Part shown: positions 46,456 to 56,797 of the stretch, piece after piece
Numbering within the stretch: the stretch's first letter is position 1
Layout: each line of letters starts with the position of its first letter
NCBI GenBank assembly: GCA_018296165.2
Contig: JACKQL020000018.1
Span: forward strand, 372,001-436,000
Length of the DNA stretch: 64,000 nucleotides
Source of the DNA: Termitomyces sp. T153
Lineage: Eukaryota > Basidiomycota > Agaricomycetes > Agaricales > Lyophyllaceae
Direction: 5' to 3'
The notes under the pieces: generated by a model
What the model saw: the letters and a program-made list of their open reading frames with translations, nothing else
Told to the model about the DNA's origin: nothing
Databases searched by the model: none
Program-made: the position numbers and the translations under genes

Positions 46456-47462
46456 TCAAGTCATACACAGTCCAAAGCTTTGGAGGATTTGAACCTGGTT
46501 TGTGATCATCAGCATTGGAACTGTGTTCCTTGCACTTGTCACCTTGTACTGACCTGTCTGCAAGTAGTATTCCCTTTCCTTGGCCCATTGCTCATGGAAT
46601 GCTTCAGGACATTTTAATGGGTGCCATTGATATATGGCAGATTCATCTATCAATAGAATGTGATGGTTGACTGCTTGTAGTGGCAATAAGTCTGTTTCAT
46701 CATCCTCTTTGCATACCAGTAATGCATACTTTATGAGTTCTTGGTGAACACATTCAATCTGGTCATTGTAGGCTTTGACAGCCCATACTGCTATTTGTGA
46801 CACATCACTCCTTTTAATTAGCTTTGCTGTGTTGTGCCTTACTACCACTCTTGCTGGGTTGAGCCCTACTAATACTCTATGCTGAAATAACCATGGTGTC
46901 TCCAGAATGAGGTCATACCCTGACAGGTTGGCAATATCAAAGTAGTGCTCTTCATTGATTTCCTGATATTTCATGTTTACATTTGTCCCAAAGTTGATCT
47001 TGGAGCATGATCCCTGTACTGCTAGATGTAGTGATAATGGCTTTACAAACTCAATCCATGGCACACATGATTTGCCTGCTAATGTTGTTGACATGAAGTT
47101 ACCCAATGAGCCTGTATCAATCAATGTGCATGCCTGCTGTCCACCAATTTATACAATAATTACAACTGGCTTTGGCACTATTCATGTGCCACTTGGCCCA
47201 TGGTCATCATTGTCATCACCCCAGTTGTCATCCAACCTTGTGTTAAAACTTGTCAAGTCAAAGTTCTGCTCATTGTGAGCTTTGGCATTTATTTCAGAGT
47301 CTGACTCATTGCAATCTTTCAGATCTTGTATCCTACTTGGTCCAAGCACTGCCTTCAACCACTCTTTCAATGCTGAAGTGTTGACCCAGTCTTTAAGCAA
47401 CCCCTCAAACTGCAGACATGCATGTAACCATGCATCCTCTTCAAAGATCTGCTGTGCATTGA
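46456..47462 (-). pseudogene. Element C gag remnant and aspartic protease
   Basis: Gag tail NTSALKEWLKAVLGPSRIQD with an acidic DDNWGDDNDDHG (47182-47400). The retropepsin MIDTGSLGNFMSTTLAGK (from 47124) has D-T-G, followed by NFGTNVNMKYQEI and YFDIANLSGYDLILETPWLF, the conserved post-catalytic block. The frame then leads to the RT (VNHHILLIDESAIYQWHPLK). Only the end of gag is present; the first part is missing. Confidence 0.86.
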
Positions 47463-47856
47463 TGTGCTCCTATGCTGCCTAGCTCTCATGCAGGAAAACA
47501 AAAGAAACCTAAACACTGGCAAGCAGATAGGGTAGCCAGCAATATGAAGTGATGAGGGCAAGTCAGTAAATGTCCCAGAGGACTAGAGTGCTAAAAGGGA
47601 TGGGAATGAAGTGAAAGTACAAGTGGGAAAAGTTGCTATTGCTAGCCTAAGTTGCTAGATGGTAACATAGGATAGCTAAGTTGCTGGGTAATGAAGGAAA
47701 AAAGGGGTGGAGACAAAAGAGTTCCTAGGATAAGTCACTAAGGAGAGAGAGAGATAAATTGCTAAGAAAGGAGGACTGAGCAATAAAGGTGGTAGTAGGG
47801 ATGGAAGGGAAGCAAAGTTGCTAATGATAGGAAGGATAGATAAAAGGGGAGGACAA
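47463..47856 (-). repeat. LTR of element C, 3' portion (split by element H)
   Basis: Plus-strand start TGTGCTCCTATGCTGCCTAG is the reverse of the family-C LTR end GCATAGGAGCACA. It matches the b module at 7500-7999 in inverse orientation. It ends at the H target site GACAA (47852-47856). Confidence 0.8.
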
Positions 47857-48215
47857 TGTAAGGGCAACTTCCAGGAGTGGAAGCTCAACCACACAGCTAG
47901 CAGAGGGGAATCCAAAGTATATTATCAAGGTAGTCAACAATACAAATAGTAACTAATCACCTAGCAGAGGAGAATCCAAAGAGAACAAGTCTAAGGATCC
48001 CTGCTGCTTGGTGTAGCACATCAGCAGGTGGCAAAGGCATGAGAACAACTGTACAGAAGGCCAGAGCTAGCCCTAACCCTAGGAAACTGCTTGACAAGGA
48101 ACCACAGAAAGCTCCAAGAGTCTCTGGAGATCTCTGTGGGTCTGGAATGAGCTGCAGAGATTGCTGCAGAGGTTGGAAATGGAAGTTGGAGGTCAGAAAT
48201 GGAAGTCCCCTGACA
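47857..48215 (-). repeat. 3' LTR of element H (359 bp)
   Basis: Keeps both copies of the GGGGAATCC/GAGAATCC CTAGCAG segment with the ~43-bp spacer, as in the B LTR and the solo LTR at 60623. The polypurine tract of H, in complement, follows at 48216-48230. Confidence 0.9.
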
Positions 48216-50295
48216 TCACCTCCCCTTTAGTGTGTGGCATCTTGACATGCAGGGTAAAAGAAGTTCCAAATCACCTGGTCCACTGGTAAGATAGGGTAGA
48301 TTTCTCAGATGGCCTGTGGCATGTCTAGGTGCCTTTGGTGGAACTCCCTAATTAGCCCTGGCACATGCACATTCTCCCATAGTTCCCAGGAGATGTCCTC
48401 AATTCCATAACCTTTCCACTTCACCTTGTATTGTAGCCATTATTGGAACAGACAACTATCTAGAATCTCTTCCACCTCATACTCCTTGTTGTCATTGACC
48501 ACCACTAGAGGTGGCAGGGGTGCCAGGTGTCACCCCAGAATTGGGTCCTTTGGGGCTGGCATTAGCTTGACTACATTGAACACTAGATGGAGCTGGCACA
48601 TCCCCATAGGAAGCCAGAGTTGGTAGGCTAGCAGTCTGACCTGCCATTCTACTGTGAAGGGTTCTAATTGGCAGTGCAAGAGCTTTTTTAATGGTCAGGT
48701 GGTTGCAATATCAGAGGCATCCAGGTAGACCCAATTCCCAGGCTGGTACTTGGGTGCTGGGGTTCTTCCATAGTTGTAATATTGTGCCATGTTGTCCTTT
48801 GCCTTTGCCAGGGCTGCCAAGGCTTCCTTCTGTGACCTCTTCATCCAGTCCACAAACTTGTTCACTGCTTCATTCTCTGACAGCCAGGTCCATGGTTCAA
48901 AGCCTATGCATGGGTAATGTCCAGTGTCTAGGAAGAAGGGCAAAAACTGAGTGGCTGCATGAACATGGTTGTTGTACTGGAATTTAGCATTGGGGAGGAG
49001 TTTGTCCCAGTTGTCCTGACACTCATTGCAGAAGAGGTAGAGATACTGCTTGAGCTCCTAATTTACATATTTAGTCTGGCCATTGGACTGCAGGTGATAG
49101 GCAGTGGAGGTGTGCAGCTTCATGCCAAGTAGTTGGTAGAGCTCTTTAGTGAAGTCCACTACAGATTGTGGCCTGCAGTCAGATACATAGGTATCAGAGA
49201 GGCTGTGGAGCTTCCAGACATTTCTCCAGTATAGGTTCACAGTGCCCATGGCAGAGCAAGTGGTATGAGTGGGAATGAAGTGTGCTTGCTTGCTATATAA
49301 GCCCACCACTACCATGATAGCATCATAACTGTGGGTGTCAGGGAGCTCTACAATGAAGTCCACTGAAGTGATACTCCAGTGTTCCAAGGGGATGGGGAGG
49401 GGATGTAGCTGTCCAGTGGGAATATGGTATTGGGGCCTAGTTTGGAGACAGGGATTGCATGTACTGGTGTAGGACCCAATGTACTGGGACATTTATGGCC
49501 ACCAGTAGTTCTGGGATACTGGTTCCAATATTTTCCATCAGCCAGAGTGTCCAGCAATCCAAGAGTCATGGTGTTGCTCTACAATTCTCTAGCAGAGCTC
49601 TGGGATGTTGGGCATGTAGATGCAGTCCCAGAAGGTCAGGAGCCCATCTCAGAGGGCCCATTTGCTCATGTGGACAGACTTGGCTCTAGTGGTGCATCTC
49701 AATTTCAGTGCCTGGGCTGCCTGGGTGACAAGTTCTTCCTGATAACTATCCCAATTTCCATGTTGAATGTTCTGGAGAATGTCCACCTCTGCTTCCTCAA
49801 TGGCTAGACCTTTCATGGTTCAGATTGCAAAGAGTTTGGGGCAGAGGATGTCCAGCTTCCCCATACTCTTGCCTAGCTTGTGGTGCAGCAAGAAGTTGAA
49901 GCTGGCTAGATAGAGGAACCACCAGGCTTGTTGATGGTTGAGCTTCTTAGCCATCCAAATCCAAAAATATTCAAGGTTCTTGTGATCTGTCCAAACCTCA
50001 AACTTATGCTGCACACCTCCAGGAAATGCCACCACTCTTTGAAGGACCAGATGATGGGCAACATCTCCTTGTCATGGATCTCATAGTTGCACTCTACTGC
50101 ATTCAGGCTCTTGGAATAAAAGGCCACTGGATGCTACTTCCCATCCTCTGGAGACTATTGTGATAAAACAGCTCCAGTGGCAAAGTCAGAACTGTTGGCT
50201 TCCACTTGGAAGGGAGAGTTCTTGTCCAGAAAGAGGAGGACTGGTTTGGAGGTAACAGTGTGCTTGAGAGCATCAAAGGCTGTCTGCTCTGGAGG
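48216..50295 (-). pseudogene. Element H RNase H C-terminus, integrase and chromodomain
   Basis: From high to low coordinates: RNase [20 protein letters not shown] (~50070-50015); integrase zinc region ...CNPCLQTRP and core SVDFIVELPDTHSYDAIMVVV (~49380-49315), GRWPQS-like CRPQSVVDFTKELYQLLGMKL, STAYHLQSNGQTKYVN; FLDTGHYPCIGFEPWTW (~48940-48890); then GPF-like and chromodomain remnants (YKVKWKGYGIEDISWEL, complement ~48425-48375). Many stops and frameshifts. Starts at the I insertion. Confidence 0.88.
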
Positions 50296-52361
50296 TGCAA
50301 GAGAACAAGCATTCTGTGATTAAACCCAATGGAAGGCAGGTAGTCACAAGCAACAAGCAAGAGTCAAAGGAGCACAAGGCAGCTAAGAGTTGGGCAAGGG
50401 GCAAGTGCAGCAAGCCAAATGTGAGTAACAACACTAGAGCTCTTACAGTTGGTTCAATGGATAGGCCAGAAGAACACTGCTATTGTTCAGTCAGAGGATA
50501 TTCTATCCTGCTAACTGGCTTATATACTACATCCATAGCTATGCTATGACTAATGCTATATATGGTAAGTGGCCTGAGTATGCTAAGCAGTAATTACTAA
50601 CAATATGTCAAAAGAAGAAATAGAGTTTAATGACTATGAAGGGCTGACTAATACTGACTGGAGAGTGCAGGAGCTTGGCAGCTGGTTGATTTGATGTGCT
50701 AGAAATGATGCTATATCTATGATTAAGGCTGGATAGAGTCAGAGTTACTCATTGGAGTTACTCAAATGAGTTGTCTCCTTACATCACTCCCCCTCAAGGT
50801 CCATCAACCCAATGGACAGTGTTACCTTCCCCAATAAGACCAGCTATGATGAGTGTGGTGCATTCTGCCCCCAAGTAGTGTCCAAAGGTGTATTGAATTA
50901 TTGGGGTTGATGCATCAGGCATCAGTGTAGAGAGGGACATAGGTGAAGTCATGTCCATTGGAAAAGCCAGAGTTGCCCAAAATGAATGAACACTTGACAT
51001 CAATGAAACCAGAGAGAGAAACAAAGGTTGCTGGGTAGAAGAAGTAGCAGCTGTAGTTGCAGGCACAGAGGCCATTGACAGAGTGTTAGAAGAGGGTGCT
51101 CTGGGCTGGGTAGAAGTAGGGGTGGACAATGTAGTGTGTTCTAAAGGTGCCAGCACAGCAACTGCCAGTGCAATGTTGCCAGTGTGTTGCTTCCATGGTA
51201 CATGGACTTGCTTCTTAGCTATCCACTTTCCAAAACCATGAGGGCTTCTCCAGTCTGCTGATCAGAGCCCCTGATAGAGATGTACTGATGGTATCCTCTA
51301 ACCAAGCCAGTCATAAAGGCAGCCAAGCAGGTGCCAGAGATATTTAGGGCTTGTTTAATGCCCTGCTCCTAGTGACCAACTACATGTGCAACAAGAGAGT
51401 CAGGGAGTTTGAGTGTGCACTTGAAACATGGGGTATAGCCATTTGTAGGAGGTAAGTCCCAAGCAAAGGGGATGGCAAGGGGAGCATTAGTGGCAGGGTG
51501 CACTACACATCAAGGGATATGAGAGGTGGGCACAGTAGGAGTTTTGGTGGACAACTTGGGCTTCAGCTGCTCAGGGGGAGCTGATCACTTTTCCAAGCCT
51601 GAAGGAACTGAGCAGCCACCCATACTAGGCTGCAAAGCTGTTTGGACAGAGGCAACAGTGGCAATGGGCATGGGCATATGACCAGACTTGAGTACTGCTA
51701 GTCTGCTCTTGAGTCCTGCCACAAGAGTTAACAGTCTCTCAATAGTGTTGGTGGAATTGGATGAAGTGGCAGAGGATGACATAGTGTCTTGAAGTTAGGG
51801 TGAAAATAAGAGTAGGTTGTAGGTTAGGTGCTATGCACAAGAAATGTGGACAGCCTAGAAGACTGAACAAGCTGTAAGGAGACAAGCATTCCTTGTATAA
51901 ACCCAATGGAAGGCAGGCAGTCACAAGCAATGAGCAAGAGTCAAAGAGCCACAAGGCAGCTTAGAGTTGATTAAGGGGCAAGCACAGCAAGCCAAACATA
52001 ACTAATGACACTGGAGCTCTTATAGTCAGTTCAATGAATAGGCCCAGGAAAACACTGCTATTGTTCAGTTAAAGGATATTCTATCCTGCTGACTAGCTTA
52101 TATACTACATCCATGGCTATACTATGACTAATGCTATATGTAGTAAGCAGCCCAGGTATGCTAAGCAGTAATTACTAACAATATGTCAAAAGGAGAAATA
52201 GAGTCCAATAACTATGAAGAGCTGACTAATACTGACTGCAGAGTGCAGGGGCTTAGCAGCCAATTGATTGGATATGCTAGAGATGATGCTATACCTATGA
52301 CTAAGGCTGGATAGAGTTAGAGTTACTCATTGGAGTTACCTAAAGGAGTTGTCCCCTTATA
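50296..52361 (-). mobile_element. Non-autonomous LTR retrotransposon I (2066 bp) encoding a KH-like protein, TSD GGAGG
   Basis: LTRs 50296-50783 (488 bp) and 51873-52361 (489 bp), the better preserved one TGTAAGGAGACAAGC...CCCCTTATA (TACA in the other). GGAGG flanks both ends (50291-50295 and 52362-52366), and excision restores the H RNase H frame context. The purine tract TTGAGGGGGAGTGA lies just inside the 50783 LTR on the minus strand, which fixes the orientation. Only ~1089 bp of internal sequence, with one decayed ORF and no protease, RT or integrase. It must depend on enzymes supplied in trans. Confidence 0.9.
50798..51782 (-). pseudogene. Element I sole protein: coiled N-terminus plus KH-like RNA-binding domain
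   Basis: Minus strand, from MSSSATSSNSTNTIERLLTL at 51782 in one frame (three stops) to ~51240, then a 1-nt shift to GKWIAKKQVHVPWKQHTG and on to IAGLIGEGNTVHWVDGP, ending ~50798. Roughly 320 codons. An N-terminal helix (LTLVAGLKSRLAVLKSG) is followed by a linker, then LKLPDSLVAHVVGH*EQGIKQ and ISGTCLAAF...HQYISIRGSDQQTGEALMVL. The V-G-x-x-G-x-x-I-K-x...SG and ...I.IRG....I..A pattern matches a type-I KH fold (beta-alpha-alpha-beta-beta-alpha), whose GxxG loop binds single-stranded RNA. One loop residue is now a stop. The C-terminal half is Ser/Thr/Pro-rich. KH assignment is by motif reading, not by search. Confidence 0.68.
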
Positions 52362-52366
52362 GGAGG

Positions 52367-54290
52367 CCCCCAGCTCCAGGTGGTGTTCTTCACAGTGAGG
52401 TTGAATAGAGAGTGGGCATGATGTGAGAAGTTCTGGATGAACCTCTAGTAGAAGTTAGCAAAGCCTAGGAAGGCCTGCACTTCCATCTTGTTCTTGGGCT
52501 CCAGCCACTCCACAACACTCACCACCTTCACCAAATCCATCTCTGCAGCTTTGTATAAGATGATCAGCCTGAGATACTTGATCTCAGTTTGCTCAAACTT
52601 ACACTTCTCTGGTTTGAAATAGAGCTGGTGATGGCAGAGGCATTCCAAGACAAGGCACATGATCTGGCAGTGCTCCTACAATGTTTTGGTGTAGATAAGG
52701 ATGTTGTTGAGGTATACACACACTGTGCCTTCAGCAATGAGGTTCTGGAAGATATTGTTCATCATTGTCTGGAAGGTAGCTGGGCTATTGGTGAGTCCAA
52801 AGAACATGACAAGAGGTTCAAACAGTCTCTGGTGGGTCTGGAAGATGGCCTTCTATTTGTATCCCTCCTAGATGCACATGTTATTGTAGCCCCCACTAGA
52901 CATCCAGTTTAGTAAAGTATTGCACACTCCAGAGGTTATTTATGAACTCAGAGATGAGGGGGAGAGTTCAGTGGTTCTTTATGGTCATGGTGTTAAGAAC
53001 TTGGTAGTCCTGGACTAGTCAGAACAAGCTGTCCTTCTTTTTAATGAAGAAGACCAGAGAAGCCATCAGGGATTTGGAGAAGTGGATGTGGCCAGAGTCC
53101 AGGTTCTCTTGCAGAAAGGCATTGATCTTATTCTGCTTCTTAGGTGCTAGTGTAGACCTTACAGCTCAAGGGCTTAAAATCCAGCATTAATTCAATAGCA
53201 TGGTCCCACTGTTTGTGCTTCAGGAGTGAGTCAAACAAGGCCTTAGAGAACACATCCTCAAATGCATGGAGGTATGGAGACACAACATCCTGGAATGCCA
53301 GAGTGTGGAGTTGGCAGCAAATGCCTAGGCTAGCTGCTGGGATGTGGTATGGCTAGCTCAGATCTTTACAGTGGAGAGCAGTGAGCATAAGGTGTTGGTG
53401 TAGATCTGGTCTCCAACTTTCACCGCCTTGTCCAGGAGCTCTGGGTTGCATATGCCTTCAAACTCCCCTCTTAGTCCCTTCTCTAGGGCCCTGCCACTGC
53501 TCTGGTCATCCTTGTAGAGGGCCTCTCTATGGAGGAATGCCAGGGGCAAGGGGTCCAGGAGGTCTAGATCTGCAAAGGAGAGATGGCTAGTGTGGCATGC
53601 CCAGATGGCCACATGTTCTCAAACTTTGGCCTGGCACTCTTCTCTGATCTTAGTGGTGCAGGCAGAGCACCTTCCAGGAGCACTGGCTCATAGTTACCTT
53701 GCCTCAGGCCCAGTCTACTTTGGGTTTGTGCTTCTAGAGCCATGTGAACCCAAGAATCATGTCCTGCTTGCCTAAACTGGTGACAGCAAAGACTGCACAC
53801 TCAGTGTGATCCTAGTAGCAGAGGACAAAGTCTACTATGGAGCTGATGGTGCCAGCTTTGTTGGGTGTTCTGTCAATTTTGAACACCAGGATGGGCTGGA
53901 GAAGTGGCTGCATGGTCAAGCCATAGCACTGTACAAACTCTGAGTCTAGGAACAGTCCTGTCACTCCACTGTCTAGGAGAGCAGTGACTCCACAAGTTTG
54001 CTGGGTGTCTGTGGTCTCAATTTCTATATTGAGGCACAATGAGTTTGCAGACAGACTTGAGGCCACTACATACTGCCAGGGTAGTTGGCACTTCTAGGCA
54101 GGGTGGTGCCAGCAGAGCCTAGCTGGTGTTAGGGAGCTTGGCTGGGACTCTGGAGTTGGTGTTTGTATGTCTGGAGGGGAAAGCTGAGGTTCTTCTGTCT
54201 TAGAATGATTGGCATTGGGAAGGGCAATTTCATTTTCTAACAACAGACATAAGAACCTGTTAGTACCTGGTAATGGAGGCATACACCTCA
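52367..54290 (-). pseudogene. Element H protease, RT and start of RNase H
   Basis: Protease: TTDTQQTCGVTALLDSGVTGLF (~54045-53980) with D-S-G. Then LGKQDMILGF-like HMALEAQTQSRL, and SHLSFADLDLLDPLPLAF. RT runs ~53230-52440; its catalytic box (complement ~52725-52690) reads VCVYLNNILIYT, both Asp being Asn. The RT end is LYFKPEKCKFEQTEIKYL then VEWLEPKNKMEVQAFLGFAN. It joins 50295 across element I. Non-functional. Confidence 0.9.
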
Positions 54291-55506
54291 TCCATTGCTC
54301 AACTAAAAATCCTCCTCCAGGCCTGGGGGGGTGCACAAGTGCCAATCTCCTCTGAGGTCAACTTTGGTGCCAGCTCATCTGGTGATGGAGCTACAGTGGC
54401 ATCCTTTGTGGCCAACAGCTACAGAAGAAGCTCCTCTTGCTCTGCCATAGAGAGTTAGTGCACCACCAGACTCAACAGGCAATGTTATGTGAAGTGCCTC
54501 AGTTTTTGCATCTCCAGCACAGTAGCAGCACAGGGCAGTGCTGTTGGGCTGCATCTATGTCCATGGAAATGCCCAGTGGCAAGGAGCATAGCATGGGGAT
54601 GGCCAGAGCAGGGATGGGTGCTGGGAGTACAGGAGCAGAGTAATGGAGACTGGCAACTAAAATAGAGCACTGTGTCAGGTGCAAGTGGCAGAGCTCCCAT
54701 TAGATCTCCATAAGCTGCCACTGGATCCTAGGCCACCTTGTACCAGGAGGCAATCCTTTCATCATCTGGGTGGCCCTCAGCCAGATTGTCAATGTGCTCT
54801 ATCAGTGTGAGGTGCAGGCCATCCTAGAATACAAGGCACAGTTGAAAACCATCAGGGTAGGCAGCTTGCTTGATTAGTGCCTGGAATGAGCCAACATACT
54901 TTTTTAGCATCTGCCTCCCTTGCCCATACTGCTCCCTGTCACACAGCACTAAAGTGGCAGTTTTTGCAGGGTCAATTGGGAAAAACTCCACTCAGAAGTC
55001 CTCTTTGAAGGCAGCCCAATCTGCAAAGCTTCTGACACCTCCAGGGTGTTAGAACACCCATAGCACATAGGTGGAGGCCTGTCCAGTCTTCATATATAAC
55101 AGCATCCAAGCTATCTTCAATGCATCAGAGTTGGAGGTGTCTCTGCTGAGGTGGATGTAGATAAGACAGAACTGAAGGAAGTGCTCCCCACTAGAGTGAG
55201 CACCATCATATGCATCTAAGAGCACAGAGCATGGGATTTGCAGCTGGAGAGTTATTGGGGCTACAGAAGTGACTACTGGAGCTGCCAGGGGTGGTGCAGA
55301 GATAGGAGGCAGGTGCTCTAGCAGCACTGGAGGAATTGGGAAATATGATTAGTGGTCTGACAGAGGGTAGAGAGTTTGGTTGTGTGATGGGTGAGAGACA
55401 ATTGAGTCAGTTGCACCTGGTTCTCTAAGTGTAGCAGGTGAGTCCAGGCTTTGTTCTGAGGGGCTAGAGCCTCAGGGAGAGTGTCTGGATTGGCAAGCTG
55501 AGACAT
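54291..55506 (-). pseudogene. Element H gag
   Basis: Starts MSQLANPDTLPEALAPQNKA at 55506. It continues HLENQVQLTQLSLTHHTTKL, SVLLDAYDGAHSSGEHFLQF and SDALKIAWMLLYMKTGQAST, which parallel copy B's gag (DALKIAWVLSYMKAGLALTY). The knuckle region is decayed (LLCWRCKN.. at ~54535-54510). The gag frame ends at GAGGATTTTTAG (complement ~54315-54304), the same T5-stop junction as in copy B. Several stops. Confidence 0.86.
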
Positions 55507-55613
55507 AGAATTCCACAGGTGCTTAAGTCTGGTGGAGAAGTGACAGATAGGGGCTTGGAGGTTCCCTGCAGGCTATGAGGGGCTTCCAGACCAGAGTCAG
55601 TGACTTGTTCTGC

Positions 55614-55908
55614 TGTAAGGGCAACCTCTGAGAGCAGTGGCTCAATCATGCAGCTAGCAGAGGGGAATCCAAAGAGAACAAGTCTAAGGATCCCTGCTGC
55701 TTAGTTCAGCACATCAGCAGGCAGTGGAGGCATAAGAACAACTGTACAGAAGGCCAGAGCTAGCCCTCACTCTAGAGAATTGCTTGACAAGGAACCAAAA
55801 AAAGCTCTGAGGGTCTCTGGAGATCTCCAGGAGTCTGGAGCAAGCCATGCAAATTGCTGCAGAGGTTGGAAATGGAAGTTGGAGGTCAGAAATGGAAGTC
55901 CCCTAACA
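55614..55908 (-). repeat. 5' LTR of element H (295 bp)
   Basis: Same ends as 47857-48215 but lacks 63-64 bp between two short direct repeats (CTAGCAGAGGGGAATCC), consistent with a slippage or recombination deletion. Confidence 0.9.
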
Positions 55909-55913
55909 GACAA

Positions 55914-56797
55914 GGACATTTTGCTAAGGTTTTTAGGGACCTAGTGACAGAAAAGAGATGGAGACAAAGGGAATAAGTGACATTGGTAAAAACTGAGGAA
56001 CAAACACAAACTAGTTGCTAATATCACAGAGACAAAAGACACTATAGAGTACCCATGATTGGTACCCATGCTAAATCAAATATGAGGTCACTGAGGCTTG
56101 TTGCTAAGCCTATAACAATGACAAGAGTAGACAGAAAAGAAATCTGAAGCTGGTAAGCTGAGAGCTACTGAGGGGGAACAATAAATATGCTTGTTGTTTT
56201 TGGGTCTCTATGTACAGGCAGTATTTATACTGTTTGTAGGTATAGTATTTAGAAAGGAAATATAGTTGCCACCAGCAATGGCATCTGCCAAAATGTCCAT
56301 GATACATACTGGATGTCAGTATAGTAACAAAGTATTTGTATGTAATGTCAACAAGATGCATAATAAATGTCAGTAACAAAAAAAGAGCATACTTAATGTC
56401 AATATCTGAAGAATAGACACACACCATTCAGGTATATTTGTAAGCAAGACAAGAGAAATGATCAGTAAGGGGTCACATGGTCTTTAATATATCTGTTTTT
56501 GAGAATAAGTATTGTTGTTGCCAGGTAATGTCACTAGTGATTGTCACTAAAGAAGGTCTTGACCTTATCTTTCTAGATCCAAAGGCTAGATTCCACATGA
56601 TGAGGCTCATGATCCAGAGGTCTCATGGTTGCTAGGATCCTGTGCAATGGCTATATTGTTCCAGACCTTGGGGCTAGATCCCATGTGATAAAGTCATGTG
56701 ACTCATACATACCTGTACTGTGTTCACATCAGGTGCTGCCCAGATAAGATAGTCCATGATATCAGTAACAGTGCCCAGAAACAGTTGGGCCTTATCA
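55914..56797 (-). repeat. LTR of element C, 5' portion (split by element H)
   Basis: Reads, minus strand, from TGATAAGGCCCAACTG at 56797 through a TATA-like AACAGTATAAATACTG (~56235 complement) to the H insertion site. It matches modules a and b of the 6437-8707 array in single a-b order. With 47463-47856 it gives one ~1.28-kb LTR. Confidence 0.78.

Larger units (their letters stand above)
47857..55908 (-). mobile_element. Complete Ty3/gypsy chromovirus H (A/B family), TSD GACAA, split by element I
   Basis: LTRs 47857-48215 (359 bp) and 55614-55908 (295 bp), plus-strand TGTAAGGGCAAC...AAGTCCCCT(G/A)ACA. GACAA flanks both ends (47852-47856 and 55909-55913). Without the 2071-bp insertion of I and its TSD it is ~5.98 kb. 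Minus-strand order is gag, protease, RT, RNase H, integrase, chromodomain. Its two LTRs differ by about 10% plus a 63-64 bp deletion, so it is older than B. Nearly CpG-free and dead. Confidence 0.94.
37582..56797 (-). mobile_element. Ty3/gypsy element C, split by Copia J and (in its LTR) by gypsy H
   Basis: Minus-strand element in pieces: 5' LTR 56797-55914 plus 47856-47463, gag remnant and protease 47462-46456, RT-RNase H-integrase 46455-43913, integrase C-terminus 38305-37582. It is interrupted by J at 38311-43907 and by H at 47857-55908. The sequence joins correctly once the insertions and one copy of each TSD are removed. The 3' LTR is missing: the element is cut at ~37570 against element K. 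Nearly CpG-free, with many stops. Confidence 0.85.
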
